Shown: piece after piece, positions 1 through 7,374 of the stretch | Position numbering within the stretch: position 1 is the stretch's first letter | Layout: every line of letters begins with the position of its first letter | Made by a program: the position numbers and the translations under genes | Source of the DNA: Paludibacterium sp. | GTDB lineage: Bacteria; Pseudomonadota; Gammaproteobacteria; Burkholderiales; Chromobacteriaceae | Direction of reading: 5' to 3' | DNA: 64,000 nt | Assembly (NCBI RefSeq): GCF_019232825.1 | Contig: NZ_JAFAND010000035.1 | Location: 102,869-166,868 of the forward strand | The notes under the pieces: generated by a model | The model's database searches: none | What the model was told of the DNA's origin: nothing | What the model saw: the letters and a program-made list of their open reading frames with translations, nothing else

Positions 1-699
1 GGCATCGGCACCGCCATTTGCAAGGAATTGGGGCTGGCGGGTCACACCGTGGTCACCACCTACAGCAAACCCGGCAAGGAGGCGGCCTGGCTGGACGAGA
101 TGAAGGCACAGGGCCTTGAGGTTCATGCCTACCATTGCGACGTCACCGATTTCGACCTATGCAGCCGCATGGTCGATCAGGTGCACGACGAAATCGGCCC
201 GATCAGCATCCTGGTCAACAACGCCGGCATCACCCGTGACGGCACCTTCCGCAAAATGAATTTCGACGACTGGCACGCCGTGCTGCGCACCAATCTGGAT
301 TCGGTATTCAACATGACCCGGCCGGTCATCGAAACCATGATCGAGTGCAACTGGGGCCGCGTGATCAACGTGTCGTCCATCAACGGCCAGAAGGGTCAGT
401 TCGGTCAAACCAACTACTCGGCCGCCAAAGCGGGCATGCATGGCTTCACCATGGCGCTGGCGCAAGAGGTCGCGCGCAAGGGCATCACCGTCAACACGGT
501 ATCGCCCGGTTACATCGCCACCGACATGGTGATGGCCGTGCCGGAAGATGTACGCGAAAAGATCGTCGCGCAAATTCCCGTGGGACGGCTGGGCAAACCG
601 GAAGAAATCGCCGCGCTGGTCGCCTTCCTCGCCTCGGACCAAGCGGGCTTCATCACTGGCGCCAATATCGCCATCAACGGCGGCCAGCACACCAAGTAG
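1..699 (+). CDS. phbB: Acetoacetyl-CoA reductase (SDR family), 5' end missing
   Basis: Open from base 1 in frame 1, so the start lies outside the window; the tail of the glycine-rich cofactor loop (GIGTA) is the first thing visible. It is a short-chain dehydrogenase/reductase: the NNAG motif, then the catalytic Ser, Tyr and Lys in VSSINGQKG and NYSAAKAG, then the conserved VSPGYIATDMV and the C-terminal GANIAINGG. The last two and the overall sequence match NADPH-dependent acetoacetyl-CoA reductases, which make (R)-3-hydroxybutyryl-CoA for polyhydroxybutyrate. A PHB synthase or thiolase would be expected upstream but is not in view. A FabG-type 3-oxoacyl-ACP reductase is the main alternative. 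Confidence 0.85.
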   Translation, partial: GIGTAICKELGLAGHTVVTTYSKPGKEAAWLDEMKAQGLEVHAYHCDVTDFDLCSRMVDQVHDEIGPISILVNNAGITRDGTFRKMNFDDWHAVLRTNLDSVFNMTRPVIETMIECNWGRVINVSSINGQKGQFGQTNYSAAKAGMHGFTMALAQEVARKGITVNTVSPGYIATDMVMAVPEDVREKIVAQIPVGRLGKPEEIAALVAFLASDQAGFITGANIAINGGQHTK

Positions 700-780
700 C
701 ATCGCGGCGTCGCGGGAACCTCGCGACGCCGATCTTTTCTATGCTCAACGGCATTCGCCACCACGCGAAACGGAGGGACC

Positions 781-1218
781 ATGGCACAGCATCCATCCCT
801 GCGGCGCTGGCTCGAATACTACATGAGCTGCGTCGGCACACTCGGCAATCTGATGTTCTATTTTCAGGCTTACGAAATATTCGACAGCCAGTCCGCAGGC
901 GCCGTCTCGCTGCCCGGTTTCGCCATTAGCGTGGTCGCGCTGTCGAGTTGGATGTTCTACGGCCTGATCATCCACAACGTACCGCTCGTCGTGGCCAATG
1001 CGTTCGGGGTCGCCGGCGCGCTGGCGGTGATCTCGGGACTGCTCTACTACACCCCCCCTGACTCGGGTCTATCTGCAAACCTTTTGCGGACAGACCCTAC
1101 TCGTGCCGTCCAGGCGGAATGGCCGCATCCAGAACGCGCGCGACGCGCGAGCCGAGCCGCATCAAGCGCTCCAGCGTCTGCGGCGACAGCTTCTGCACAT
1201 CGTCGAACCAGGTATTGA
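781..1218 (+). CDS. SemiSWEET (PQ-loop/MtN3) sugar transporter, 3' end apparently frameshifted
   Basis: Residues 1-93 form a compact three-helix membrane protein with the SemiSWEET signature: a first helix with GTLGNLMFYFQAYEIF, the SAGAVSLPGF loop, and a last helix VVANAFGVAGALAVISGLLYY. Such proteins dimerise to move sugars down a gradient and are normally about 85-95 residues. Here the frame continues for another 50 hydrophilic, Arg-rich residues that run across the intergenic palindrome and into the opposing regulator gene. A run of seven C sits exactly where the protein should end (1052-1058); one more C would give a TGA immediately after YYTPP. The natural end is therefore probably about base 1060. 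Good ribosome site CGGAGG ahead of ATG. Confidence 0.75.
   Translation: MAQHPSLRRWLEYYMSCVGTLGNLMFYFQAYEIFDSQSAGAVSLPGFAISVVALSSWMFYGLIIHNVPLVVANAFGVAGALAVISGLLYYTPPDSGLSANLLRTDPTRAVQAEWPHPERARRASRAASSAPASAATASAHRRTRY
1065..1097. terminator. Palindrome between convergent genes, related to the 50.8 kb repeat
   Basis: Inverted repeat with arms GGGTCTATCTGCAAA and TTTGCGGACAGACCC (13 of 15 pairs) separated by only three bases. It sits between the SemiSWEET gene and the convergent GbsR-type regulator, touching the regulator's stop codon, so it probably acts as a terminator in both directions. The arms resemble the terminal repeats GGGCCTGTCTGCAA of the palindromic element at 50.8 kb, suggesting a collapsed relic of that element. 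There is no T-run. Confidence 0.5.
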
Positions 1219-1645
1219 GCAAATCGAGCAGATCGTACAACGCGCGCATCCGCTCGCGCTCGGCGGCCGATGCCACCCCCGCCGTTTCGTCGCGCAGCCC
1301 TTCGCGCAAGAACTGTAGCGTCGGTTCGATTTCGCGCCGGCGCTTTTCTTGGGCGAAACGCCGCAAGACCTCCCACGCATCGTCCGGCATGGTAAAGAAT
1401 TCGCGCCGGTCCCCCGGCTGCGGCGCTTGAAGGATCAAGCGCGCCACCGTCAGCGTCTTGAGACCGGCGCCGACATTGGAGCGCGACAACCCCAGGCTGC
1501 CGGCGATCTCATCGGCGTTGAGCGGGCGCGGAGACAGGAACAGCAAGGCGCAGATCTGGCTCGCGGTGCGGCTCAACCCCCAGTCACGCCCCATCTCGCC
1601 GAAATGCAGTACCAGGCGCTCGGCTAGCGGCGACAAATTCTTCAT
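1097..1645 (-). CDS. GbsR/MarR-family transcriptional regulator
   Basis: A 182-residue winged-helix protein. The opening MKNLSPLAERLVLHFGEMGR and the helix-turn-helix region RPLNADEIAGSLGLSRSNV followed by LKTL are typical of the GbsR subfamily, whose best known members sense choline or related osmolytes. The start at 1645 is preferred over the in-frame ATG at 1699 because family members begin here and because the longer form would place a perfect 12-bp palindrome (1673-1684) inside the gene. The ligand is unknown; the neighbouring SemiSWEET gene is convergent, and msrC is divergent, so neither is a certain target. Confidence 0.8.
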   Translation of the reverse strand: MKNLSPLAERLVLHFGEMGRDWGLSRTASQICALLFLSPRPLNADEIAGSLGLSRSNVGAGLKTLTVARLILQAPQPGDRREFFTMPDDAWEVLRRFAQEKRRREIEPTLQFLREGLRDETAGVASAAERERMRALYDLLDLLNTWFDDVQKLSPQTLERLMRLGSRVARVLDAAIPPGRHE

Positions 1646-1672
1646 GTTCTCGTCATTCCTGATGTTATCGTT

Positions 1673-1684
1673 ATTTCCGGAAAT
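1673..1684. promoter_or_regulatory. Candidate operator of the GbsR-type regulator
   Basis: Perfect 12-bp palindrome ATTTCCGGAAAT, 28 bases upstream of the preferred start of the GbsR-type gene and in the divergent region shared with the GAF-domain reductase gene. Position and symmetry suit an autoregulatory dimer site. No consensus is known to me for this protein. Confidence 0.35.
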
Positions 1685-1755
1685 GGCAGGCCGCGACAAG
1701 ACGAAAAACGCCCCTCGCGCTATTATCTTAGTCTGTTCAATTTGAGTATGACACC

Positions 1756-2244
1756 ATGGCAGAAAACCTGATCATCCAGCACGACGCCGACAAACCCACG
1801 CGCTACCAAACGTTGCTGCCGCAAGCTCAGGCGCTGCTCAGCGGCGAAACCGACCTGGTGGCCGGCCTGGCCAATGTGTCCGCCATGCTGAAGATGAGTT
1901 TTGATTGGCTATGGGCCGGTTTTTATCTGGTCAAACACGATCAACTGGTGCTCGGTCCATTCCAAGGACCGCTGGCCTGCACCCGCATCGGCCATGGCAA
2001 AGGTGTCTGCGGCAGCGCATGGGCGCGCGCGGAAACGCTCGTCGTGCCGGACGTCGACGCGTTTCCGGGGCATATCGCCTGCTCGTCGGACGCGCGCTCG
2101 GAAATCGTCGTGCCGTTGTTTGACGCCCGCAAAGAGGTGGCTGGGGTATTGGATATCGATAGCGTCCGTGTCGGGGAATTCGACGCGGTGGATGCGGACT
2201 ATCTGCAGCAACTCGCGGCGTTGATCACGCCGCTGTTCCGGTAA
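1756..2244 (+). CDS. msrC: Free methionine-(R)-sulfoxide reductase, GAF domain
   Basis: A 162-residue single GAF domain protein. The three cysteines used by fRMsr enzymes are present: C75 in GPLACTRI, C85 in GKGVCGSAW and C109 in GHIACSSDARSEIVVP. The enzyme reduces free L-methionine-R-sulfoxide in the cytoplasm using thioredoxin, a protection against oxidative damage. The gene stands alone, transcribed away from the GbsR-type regulator; ATG is at the end of a short A/T-rich promoter region. Length and motif order match the family, so the assignment is firm. Confidence 0.92.
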   Translation: MAENLIIQHDADKPTRYQTLLPQAQALLSGETDLVAGLANVSAMLKMSFDWLWAGFYLVKHDQLVLGPFQGPLACTRIGHGKGVCGSAWARAETLVVPDVDAFPGHIACSSDARSEIVVPLFDARKEVAGVLDIDSVRVGEFDAVDADYLQQLAALITPLFR

Positions 2245-2283
2245 CAAACGGGGAAAGGACCGCCCTTTCCCCTCTCGCACGCC

Positions 2284-3231
2284 TCAACGGTGAACGACGA
2301 TGCGCTCCACGTCGCGCAACGCGTTCAGATCGCGTCCGCCGGCGTAACTGATCGACGACTGCAAATCCTCCATCAGCTCGATCAAGAGCTTGCGCATGCT
2401 GCCCTTGTATTCGACCAGGATCTTCTTGCCTTCGACGTTGACATAGGCGCCCTTGTTGTACTGCGAGGCGCTGCCGAAATATTCCTTGTAGTGCTTGCCG
2501 CTGATTTCAACGATGTTGCCGGCCGATTCGTCATAACCGGCGAACAGCGAACCCGCCATCACCATGGCGGCGCCGCAGGCGATCGCCTTGGCCACGTCGC
2601 CATGCTCGACCACGCCGCCATCGGCGATGACCGGCACCTTGACCGCCTGGGCGCAATCCAACGTCGTCGACACCATCGGCCGGTGGAAGCCGGTCTTGTT
2701 TTTAGTGATGCACACGCGGCCACCGGCAATGCCGGCCTTGATCGCGTCGCAACCCCAGGCTTCCAGATCGCGCGCCGCTTCGGCCGTGGCAATGTTGCCA
2801 CCGATCAGGAAGCTCTCCGGGAACATGTCCTTGATCACTTTGATCATGCGCTCCGCCTTGACGCACCAGGCATTGGCGACATCCATGGTAATGAAATCTG
2901 GCGTCAGTCCAGCCGCTTTCAGTTCATTGAGCTGTACCAGCGTGTCGTCGTTGACGCCGGTGCTGATCGAGGTGAACAGCCCCTTGTCCTTCATGTCGGC
3001 GACAAAGCGCACCACGTCGATCTCGAAGCGATGCATCGTGTAGAACCAACCCTGACGCGCGAAGTATTCGCAGGTATCGGCATCGACCACGCTCTTCATG
3101 TTCGAGGCATAAACCGGCATCACAAAGCGATGCTTGCCGAGTACCACGGAGGTATCGCACTCCTTGCGGCTGTCGACGACGGTTTTTTTCGGTACCAGAT
3201 AAATATCGGCGTAGTTCAGTTCAGTGTTCAT
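2284..3231 (-). CDS. guaC: GMP reductase (GuaC2 type)
   Basis: A 315-residue TIM-barrel enzyme that converts GMP to IMP with NADPH, feeding guanine nucleotides back into the purine pool. Diagnostic segments are the SRKECDTSV start region, the ASNM loop, the catalytic loop GGRVCITKNKTGF containing the active-site Cys, the phosphate-binding ADGGVVEHGD and YKEYFGSASQYNKG. It resembles the Gram-positive-type GuaC more than the E. coli enzyme. Start at 3231 (MNTELNY) is where family members begin; the open frame upstream contains a promoter and an intrinsic terminator and is not coding. Confidence 0.93.
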   Translation of the reverse strand: MNTELNYADIYLVPKKTVVDSRKECDTSVVLGKHRFVMPVYASNMKSVVDADTCEYFARQGWFYTMHRFEIDVVRFVADMKDKGLFTSISTGVNDDTLVQLNELKAAGLTPDFITMDVANAWCVKAERMIKVIKDMFPESFLIGGNIATAEAARDLEAWGCDAIKAGIAGGRVCITKNKTGFHRPMVSTTLDCAQAVKVPVIADGGVVEHGDVAKAIACGAAMVMAGSLFAGYDESAGNIVEISGKHYKEYFGSASQYNKGAYVNVEGKKILVEYKGSMRKLLIELMEDLQSSISYAGGRDLNALRDVERIVVHR

Positions 3232-3279
3232 GTTCGTGCTCGTCCAAATGCGGGATTGGAAAAAGAGAGGGCCCCAAAC

Positions 3280-3303
3280 AAAAAGGGAGCCGTCATGGCT
3301 CCC
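3280..3303 (-). terminator. Intrinsic terminator inside the guaC leader (possible attenuator)
   Basis: On the minus strand GGGAGCC, loop ATGAC, GGCTCCC, then TTTTT: a textbook rho-independent terminator. It lies about 50 nt upstream of the guaC start and downstream of a good promoter, so it can control read-through into guaC. It is too far (160 bp, with a promoter between) from the parA-like stop to be only that gene's terminator. Confidence 0.75.
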
Positions 3304-3359
3304 TTGTTGCAACTTGCCCTGCGCTTCCGGTTGCCGGTCGCACACGCAATTACGGGACG

Positions 3360-3389
3360 AATCTACGCCGTCGGAAGGCGGCGAGTCAA
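3360..3389 (-). promoter_or_regulatory. Sigma-70-type promoter of the guaC transcript
   Basis: On the minus strand TTGACT (3384-3389), an 18-bp spacer, and TAGATT (3360-3365). The start of transcription would be near 3353, giving a leader of about 120 nt. Between the promoter and the terminator the leader can fold as UUGC / UGUGC / CCGG-CAA-CCGG / GCGCA / GCAA (about 3308-3347). Confidence 0.6.
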
Positions 3390-3464
3390 GCGCCTTTCGA
3401 CCAAATATCTTCACATCAACAGATTTTGTCGGCAAAAAAACAACGCCCGGCAATCACGCCGGCG

Positions 3465-4115
3465 TCACTTGTCGCACCAATCGTCGTCTTGTTGCCCAAG
3501 CCACTGCAAGATCGGCGCCCAGGCTTCGCGATCGCGCGCGCTGCGGCCCATCGGCAAGTCAAACACACTCAGGCCCTCCGCCGCTGCCTGCACGTACAGT
3601 TGCGTGTCGCGCAACCACCCCAGCACCGGAATGTCGTGACCGGAAAGGAAATGCTCCAGATCGCGCGCCGAACGGGTGCGCGGGTCGACGCGCATGCCGA
3701 CCACGCCCATGAAAACCCGGCTCTTGCGCAGCGCCTTTTCGGCCAAAATCTGCTGAAAGAAATCTTCAGTCGCCCACATATCGAATGGCGACGGCTGAAT
3801 CGGAACCAGCACGCGATCGACCCGGCGCAACAAAGCCGTGAGCTTCTTGCCATGTAACCCGGCAGCGCTATCGAGCACCATGATCTGCGTGCCGCGCGGC
3901 GGCCGGGCCGGTTCGCCGGCCGTCACCTCCCACCCTTGAATCGTCGGCAGCTCATGCGCGCGGCTGGACAGCCAGCGCAATGAGGACTGCTGCCGGTCCA
4001 CATCGCCCAACATCACCTGACGTCCCGTACTGGCGTAAAATCCGGCCAAATTCGTCGCCAAGGTCGATTTGCCGCTCCCTCCCTTGGGATTGGCCACCAG
4101 AATCGATTGCACCAT
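3465..4115 (-). CDS. ParA/MinD-like partition ATPase, orphan
   Basis: A 216-residue P-loop ATPase with the deviant Walker A box KGGSGKST at residues 11-18, switch region DVDRQQSS and the Walker B-like VLDSAAGL. Proteins of this size and type are ParA-like (sometimes called VirC1-like) and position DNA or protein cargo by nucleoid-dependent dimerisation. No ParB or centromere-like repeat is beside it, so the cargo is unknown. Start at 4115 is chosen because the P-loop comes directly after it and GGGGG precedes the ATG; a longer frame reaches 4181. The gene is bordered upstream by a miniature inverted-repeat element. Confidence 0.8.
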   Translation of the reverse strand: MVQSILVANPKGGSGKSTLATNLAGFYASTGRQVMLGDVDRQQSSLRWLSSRAHELPTIQGWEVTAGEPARPPRGTQIMVLDSAAGLHGKKLTALLRRVDRVLVPIQPSPFDMWATEDFFQQILAEKALRKSRVFMGVVGMRVDPRTRSARDLEHFLSGHDIPVLGWLRDTQLYVQAAAEGLSVFDLPMGRSARDREAWAPILQWLGQQDDDWCDK

Positions 4116-4221
4116 GTCTGCCCCCTGTTCGCCCACTATACCAGAAGCATGGTTTTTCAGAACATTTTGCCCCAATGTCAAGACCTTTTCCCCACAGGAG
4201 CGACTGCTGCCTATACTATTA

Positions 4222-4494
4222 AGGACCCTCTGAACAAGTTATTTACCGCTGCGGCGGCCCCTGGCGGAATGGGGTGCGCGGCGCGGGGCGCAGTGGATGG
4301 TCATTCCATCCACAAACCGCGCAACAAAGCAGACCGGCCGCCAGGCGCCGCCCCGAAGGGTTTGGCCAACAACAGGCCGCCTGACGGCGTTGCGCTCCTT
4401 GGCATCGCAGAATAACTGCGACCTGCGTCGCGCGCCTTGCATTCGGCCTGTTGTTGACCAAACGCGGCGGCAAATAACTTGTTCAGAGGGTCCT
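4222..4494. mobile_element. Miniature inverted-repeat transposable element (MITE-like), 273 bp
   Basis: Ends are 28-bp inverted repeats starting AGGACCCTCTGAACAAG; 27 of 28 bases match between 4222-4249 and 4467-4494. The element is flanked on both sides by TA, fitting a 2-bp TA target duplication. A second, inner inverted repeat (TTTGGCCAACAACAGGCCG against CGGCCTGTTGTTGACCAAA) lies in its right half. No transposase frame is present, so it would need a partner element. It separates the parA-like gene from the small membrane protein/NfeD/SPFH genes. Confidence 0.8.
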
Positions 4495-4624
4495 TATGGG
4501 TTTTATGCGTATTGGTTTTGCCGGACGCCAGGAATGCTTTGACATCAAAAGGTTGCCGCAGCGTCTCAGCAGCCCCCTAAGCTGAAGAAGAGGGATTTCA
4601 CCCCTCATCGCAAGGGAGCACACC

Positions 4625-4753
4625 ATGATCGCGCTATTTGTCTCGCTCATCGCCCTTGGGGCGTTGTTGGCACTGGTTGTGGAACATGTCTGGCTCGACG
4701 AGGTCTGGCAGGAGAGGCTATCCCATGTCATTCCCGATATTCATCGCGGTTAA
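4625..4753 (+). CDS. Small single-pass membrane protein (42 aa), unknown function
   Basis: A 42-codon frame, MIALFVSLIALGALLALVV then a charged tail (EHVWLDEVWQERLSHVIPDIHRG). The first 19 residues form one membrane helix. A strong ribosome site AAGGGAG lies 8 bases before the ATG, and just upstream GAGGGATTTCACCCCTC can form a hairpin. The next gene (NfeD-like) begins about 50 bases after the stop, so it may be co-transcribed with the NfeD-SPFH pair as a small partner. Codon use matches the neighbours. Function not recognised. Confidence 0.6.
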   Translation: MIALFVSLIALGALLALVVEHVWLDEVWQERLSHVIPDIHRG

Positions 4754-4804
4754 GTGACACGGCCTGGTCCATATGATCAACAACTGAACTTCGATAACGA
4801 GAAT

Positions 4805-5263
4805 ATGTCTCTTCACACGCTGCTTGATACCGCCGCGATCCCCTGGCTGGTGTGCGCGCTCATTGCACTGGGCACCGAGTTCATGACCGGCACGCTGTAT
4901 CTGCTGGTTTTTGCCATCGCGCTCGCCGGGGGCGGCGTTGCCGCCCTCTTTGCCGCAGAACAATTGTCGCAGTTTCTTGCCGCGAGCCTCGCCGGGATCG
5001 TCGCCTTCGCAGCGGTCCTCGCCTGGAAGCGGCGGCAGCCGCCTGTACGACGGCACGCGCAGGATGACCCGGACCTTGGCCAGGAAGTGCGTGTGGTATC
5101 GGTTCAGGCCGCCGATCCAAGCCTCGCCCGCGTGTTCTATCGCGGCGCGCAATGGGATGCGCGGCTGATCGATCCGGCGCCGAGCGAGGGTCAAATGGGG
5201 TTTATCGTCGGACGTGACGGCAATCTGCTGCACGTCTCCCGCCACTTAACGGAAGGTCAATAA
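4805..5263 (+). CDS. NfeD-like membrane protein
   Basis: A 152-residue protein with two or three N-terminal membrane helices (about residues 10-75, rich in Leu/Ala/Gly) and a C-terminal soluble part ending in the small beta-barrel (OB-like) fold of NfeD family members (VRVVSVQAADPSLARVFYRGAQWDARL). NfeD proteins pair with SPFH/stomatin proteins in membrane microdomains, and the SPFH gene follows after four bases, exactly the YbbJ-QmcA arrangement. ATG at 4805 is preferred; an in-frame GTG at 4754 would add 17 hydrophilic residues. Confidence 0.85.
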   Translation: MSLHTLLDTAAIPWLVCALIALGTEFMTGTLYLLVFAIALAGGGVAALFAAEQLSQFLAASLAGIVAFAAVLAWKRRQPPVRRHAQDDPDLGQEVRVVSVQAADPSLARVFYRGAQWDARLIDPAPSEGQMGFIVGRDGNLLHVSRHLTEGQ

Positions 5264-5267
5264 CAAT

Positions 5268-6176
5268 ATGGAATTCGCCATTGCACTCTTCATCGTCGTC
5301 CTGTTGTTCGTGCTGCAGGCCGTGCGCGTCGTGCCGCAACAGCATGCCTACATTCTGGAACGGCTGGGCCGCTTCCATGGAATACTGGCGCCGGGGCTCA
5401 ACATCATCATTCCCTTCATCGACCGCATTGCCTACCGCCACAACCTGAAGGAGATTCCGCTCGACGTGCCCAGCCAGATCTGCATCACGCGCGACAACAC
5501 CCAATTGAAGGTCGACGGCATTCTGTACTTCCAGGTCACCGACCCGCAGCGCGCCTCGTACGGCTCAAGCGACTACGTACTGGCGATTTCCCAGCTAGCC
5601 CAGACCACACTGCGTTCCGTCATCGGCAAGATGGAGCTGGACAAGACCTTCGAGGAACGCGACGAGATCAATAGCTCGGTCGTTGCCGCTTTGGACGAGG
5701 CCGCCATCAGCTGGGGCGTGAAAGTGCTGCGCTACGAAATCAAGGATCTGGTGCCACCGCAGGAAATCCTGCACGCCATGCAAGCACAGATCACCGCCGA
5801 ACGCGGCAAACGTGCCCGCATCGCCGAATCCGAAGGACGCAAGATGGAGCAGATCAACCTGGCCACCGGCGCACGCGAGGCCGCCATCCAGGAATCCGAA
5901 GGCCGGCGCCAGGCCGCCATCAATCAAGCGCAAGGCCAAGCCGAGGCGTTACGCCTGGTGGCCGACGCCACCGCCGAGGCGTTGACGCGGGTCGGGGCCG
6001 CCATCGGCAAGGAAGGCGGCATGGCCGCGGTCAACCTCAAGGTCGCCGAACAGTACGTCGCCGCCTTCAGCCAACTGGCCAAGGAAGGCAACACGGTGAT
6101 CATGCCGGCCAACGTTGCCGACATGGGCGGACTGATCGCCAGCGCGATGCGCATCGTCAAGGAAACGAACCGCTAA
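5268..6176 (+). CDS. SPFH/Band 7 domain protein (stomatin/paraslipin, QmcA-like)
   Basis: A 302-residue protein with an N-terminal membrane anchor (residues 3-20), an SPFH domain (about 20-180, with RVVPQQHAYILERLGRF and the IPLDVPSQICITRDN strand) and a C-terminal coiled coil rich in Glu/Ala/Arg (about 185-250; repeated ESEGR units). Such proteins form large rings in the inner membrane that corral proteases or organise membrane domains. It starts four bases after the NfeD-like gene and the two surely form one operon. The partner protease FtsH is not in the window. Confidence 0.9.
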   Translation: MEFAIALFIVVLLFVLQAVRVVPQQHAYILERLGRFHGILAPGLNIIIPFIDRIAYRHNLKEIPLDVPSQICITRDNTQLKVDGILYFQVTDPQRASYGSSDYVLAISQLAQTTLRSVIGKMELDKTFEERDEINSSVVAALDEAAISWGVKVLRYEIKDLVPPQEILHAMQAQITAERGKRARIAESEGRKMEQINLATGAREAAIQESEGRRQAAINQAQGQAEALRLVADATAEALTRVGAAIGKEGGMAAVNLKVAEQYVAAFSQLAKEGNTVIMPANVADMGGLIASAMRIVKETNR

Positions 6177-6255
6177 GCAGGGCGCAGCCGGGCCAGCGCT
6201 TGAATTGCTGACCGGCTGCCGCCATAATCACCGAATACCAATTGCTGCGCCGCCA

Positions 6256-6786
6256 ATGAAATTCTTATCCGACCTATTTCCGGTACTGCTTTTTTTCGCG
6301 GTTTACTCCTTCAGCCGCAATATCTACCTGGCCACTTCCGCCGCGATTGCCGCCACCGCCCTGCAGGTCGTCTGGTCGCTGATCCGTCACCGCAAGGTCG
6401 ACACCATGCTATGGGTCAGCTTTGCCCTGATCGTCGTGCTGGGCGGCGCCACTCTGCTGCTGCATGACAAGCACTTCATCATGTGGAAGCCGACCGTGCT
6501 GTATTGGATCATGGGGGGCGGCCTGCTGATCGGGCAGATGGCGGGCAAAAACGGCATCCGCGCAATGATCGGCAAGCAAGTCGAATTGCCGGATACCGTA
6601 TGGCGCAAACTCTGTTACGCCTGGTCGGCATTTTTCCTGCTGGTGGGCGCAATCAATCTGTTCGTCGCCTACCGCTTCAGCGAAGCGGTATGGGTCAACT
6701 TCAAAATGTTTGGCGTGCTCGGCCTCTTGGTCGTGTTCGCCATCGCGCAGAGCTTGGCTTTGTCGCGCTACGTCAAGGAAGACTGA
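6256..6786 (+). CDS. yciB: Inner membrane-spanning protein YciB (septation protein A)
   Basis: A 176-residue protein with five predicted membrane helices; the start [17 protein letters not shown] and [11 protein letters not shown], followed by the [15 protein letters not shown] helix, match YciB/IspZ proteins. These affect cell division and envelope maintenance in enterobacteria. Start at 6256 is chosen because this is the family N-terminus. It runs with yciI and bolA in a tight cluster, a frequent arrangement in Betaproteobacteria. Confidence 0.92.
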   Translation: MKFLSDLFPVLLFFAVYSFSRNIYLATSAAIAATALQVVWSLIRHRKVDTMLWVSFALIVVLGGATLLLHDKHFIMWKPTVLYWIMGGGLLIGQMAGKNGIRAMIGKQVELPDTVWRKLCYAWSAFFLLVGAINLFVAYRFSEAVWVNFKMFGVLGLLVVFAIAQSLALSRYVKED

Positions 6787-6787
6787 C

Positions 6788-7090
6788 ATGCTGTACGCCA
6801 TCATGGCCCGCGATGCCGCAGATTCCCTTCCGGCGCGCCTCGCTGCGCGGCCGGCCCACCTGGCGCGGCTCACCGTGCTGCAGGAGCAGGGCCGGTTGAT
6901 CGTGGCCGGGCCCTTTCCGGCAATCGACGCCAGCGACCCTGGCCCCGCCGGCTTTAGCGGCAGCCTGATCGTCGCCGAATTCGATAGTTTGGACGCCGCG
7001 CGCCAGTGGGCCGATGCCGACCCGTACGTGGCCGCCGGCGTCTATGCCGGGGTGGAAGTCAAGCCCTGGCGCAAGGTGTTTCCCGCATGA
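6788..7090 (+). CDS. yciI: YciI family protein
   Basis: A 100-residue ferredoxin-like alpha/beta protein. Family features are MLYAIMARD at the start, [17 protein letters not shown], the conserved [29 protein letters not shown] and the final VKPWRKVF. YciI proteins have a conserved His/Asp pair and a suspected hydrolase or dehalogenase-like activity, but no settled function. It starts one base after the yciB stop and overlaps bolA by four bases (ATGA), so the three genes are translationally linked. Confidence 0.9.
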   Translation: MLYAIMARDAADSLPARLAARPAHLARLTVLQEQGRLIVAGPFPAIDASDPGPAGFSGSLIVAEFDSLDAARQWADADPYVAAGVYAGVEVKPWRKVFPA

Positions 7091-7353
7091 GCGACACCTT
7101 GGCCCAGATGGAACAACGCCTGGCCGCTTTGGCGCCGTCGCGGCTCGATATTCGCGACGATAGCCAGCTGCATGCGGGCCATGCCGGCGCACGCGCCGGC
7201 GGCGGGCATTACCATCTCACGATTACCAGTACGCAATTTAGCGGCTTAAGCCGCGTGGCAAGGCATCGCCTGGTCTATCAAACACTTGGCGATCTGATGC
7301 AAACCCGGATTCATGCGCTAGCGATCGATGCGCTGGCTCCCGACGAATCCTGA
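7087..7353 (+). CDS. bolA: BolA family protein
   Basis: An 88-residue BolA protein, with the core [27 protein letters not shown], which carries the conserved invariant His used with monothiol glutaredoxin to bind a [2Fe-2S] cluster. BolA proteins take part in iron homeostasis and envelope/shape control. The ATG overlaps the yciI stop. A downstream gap of 21 bases with AAGGGG leads into the first parvulin gene, so yciB-yciI-bolA-ppiC1-ppiC2 may be one transcript. Confidence 0.92.
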   Translation: MSDTLAQMEQRLAALAPSRLDIRDDSQLHAGHAGARAGGGHYHLTITSTQFSGLSRVARHRLVYQTLGDLMQTRIHALAIDALAPDES

Positions 7354-7374
7354 ATACAACTCAAGGGGTAACCA

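Noticed and set aside
2290..3639. 449-codon frame antisense to guaC
   Set aside because: Runs over the guaC gene, its terminator and promoter; guaC is certain.
3465..4115. ParA as evidence for a plasmid or phage partition system
   Set aside because: No ParB, no repeated centromere-like sites and all surroundings are chromosomal housekeeping genes.
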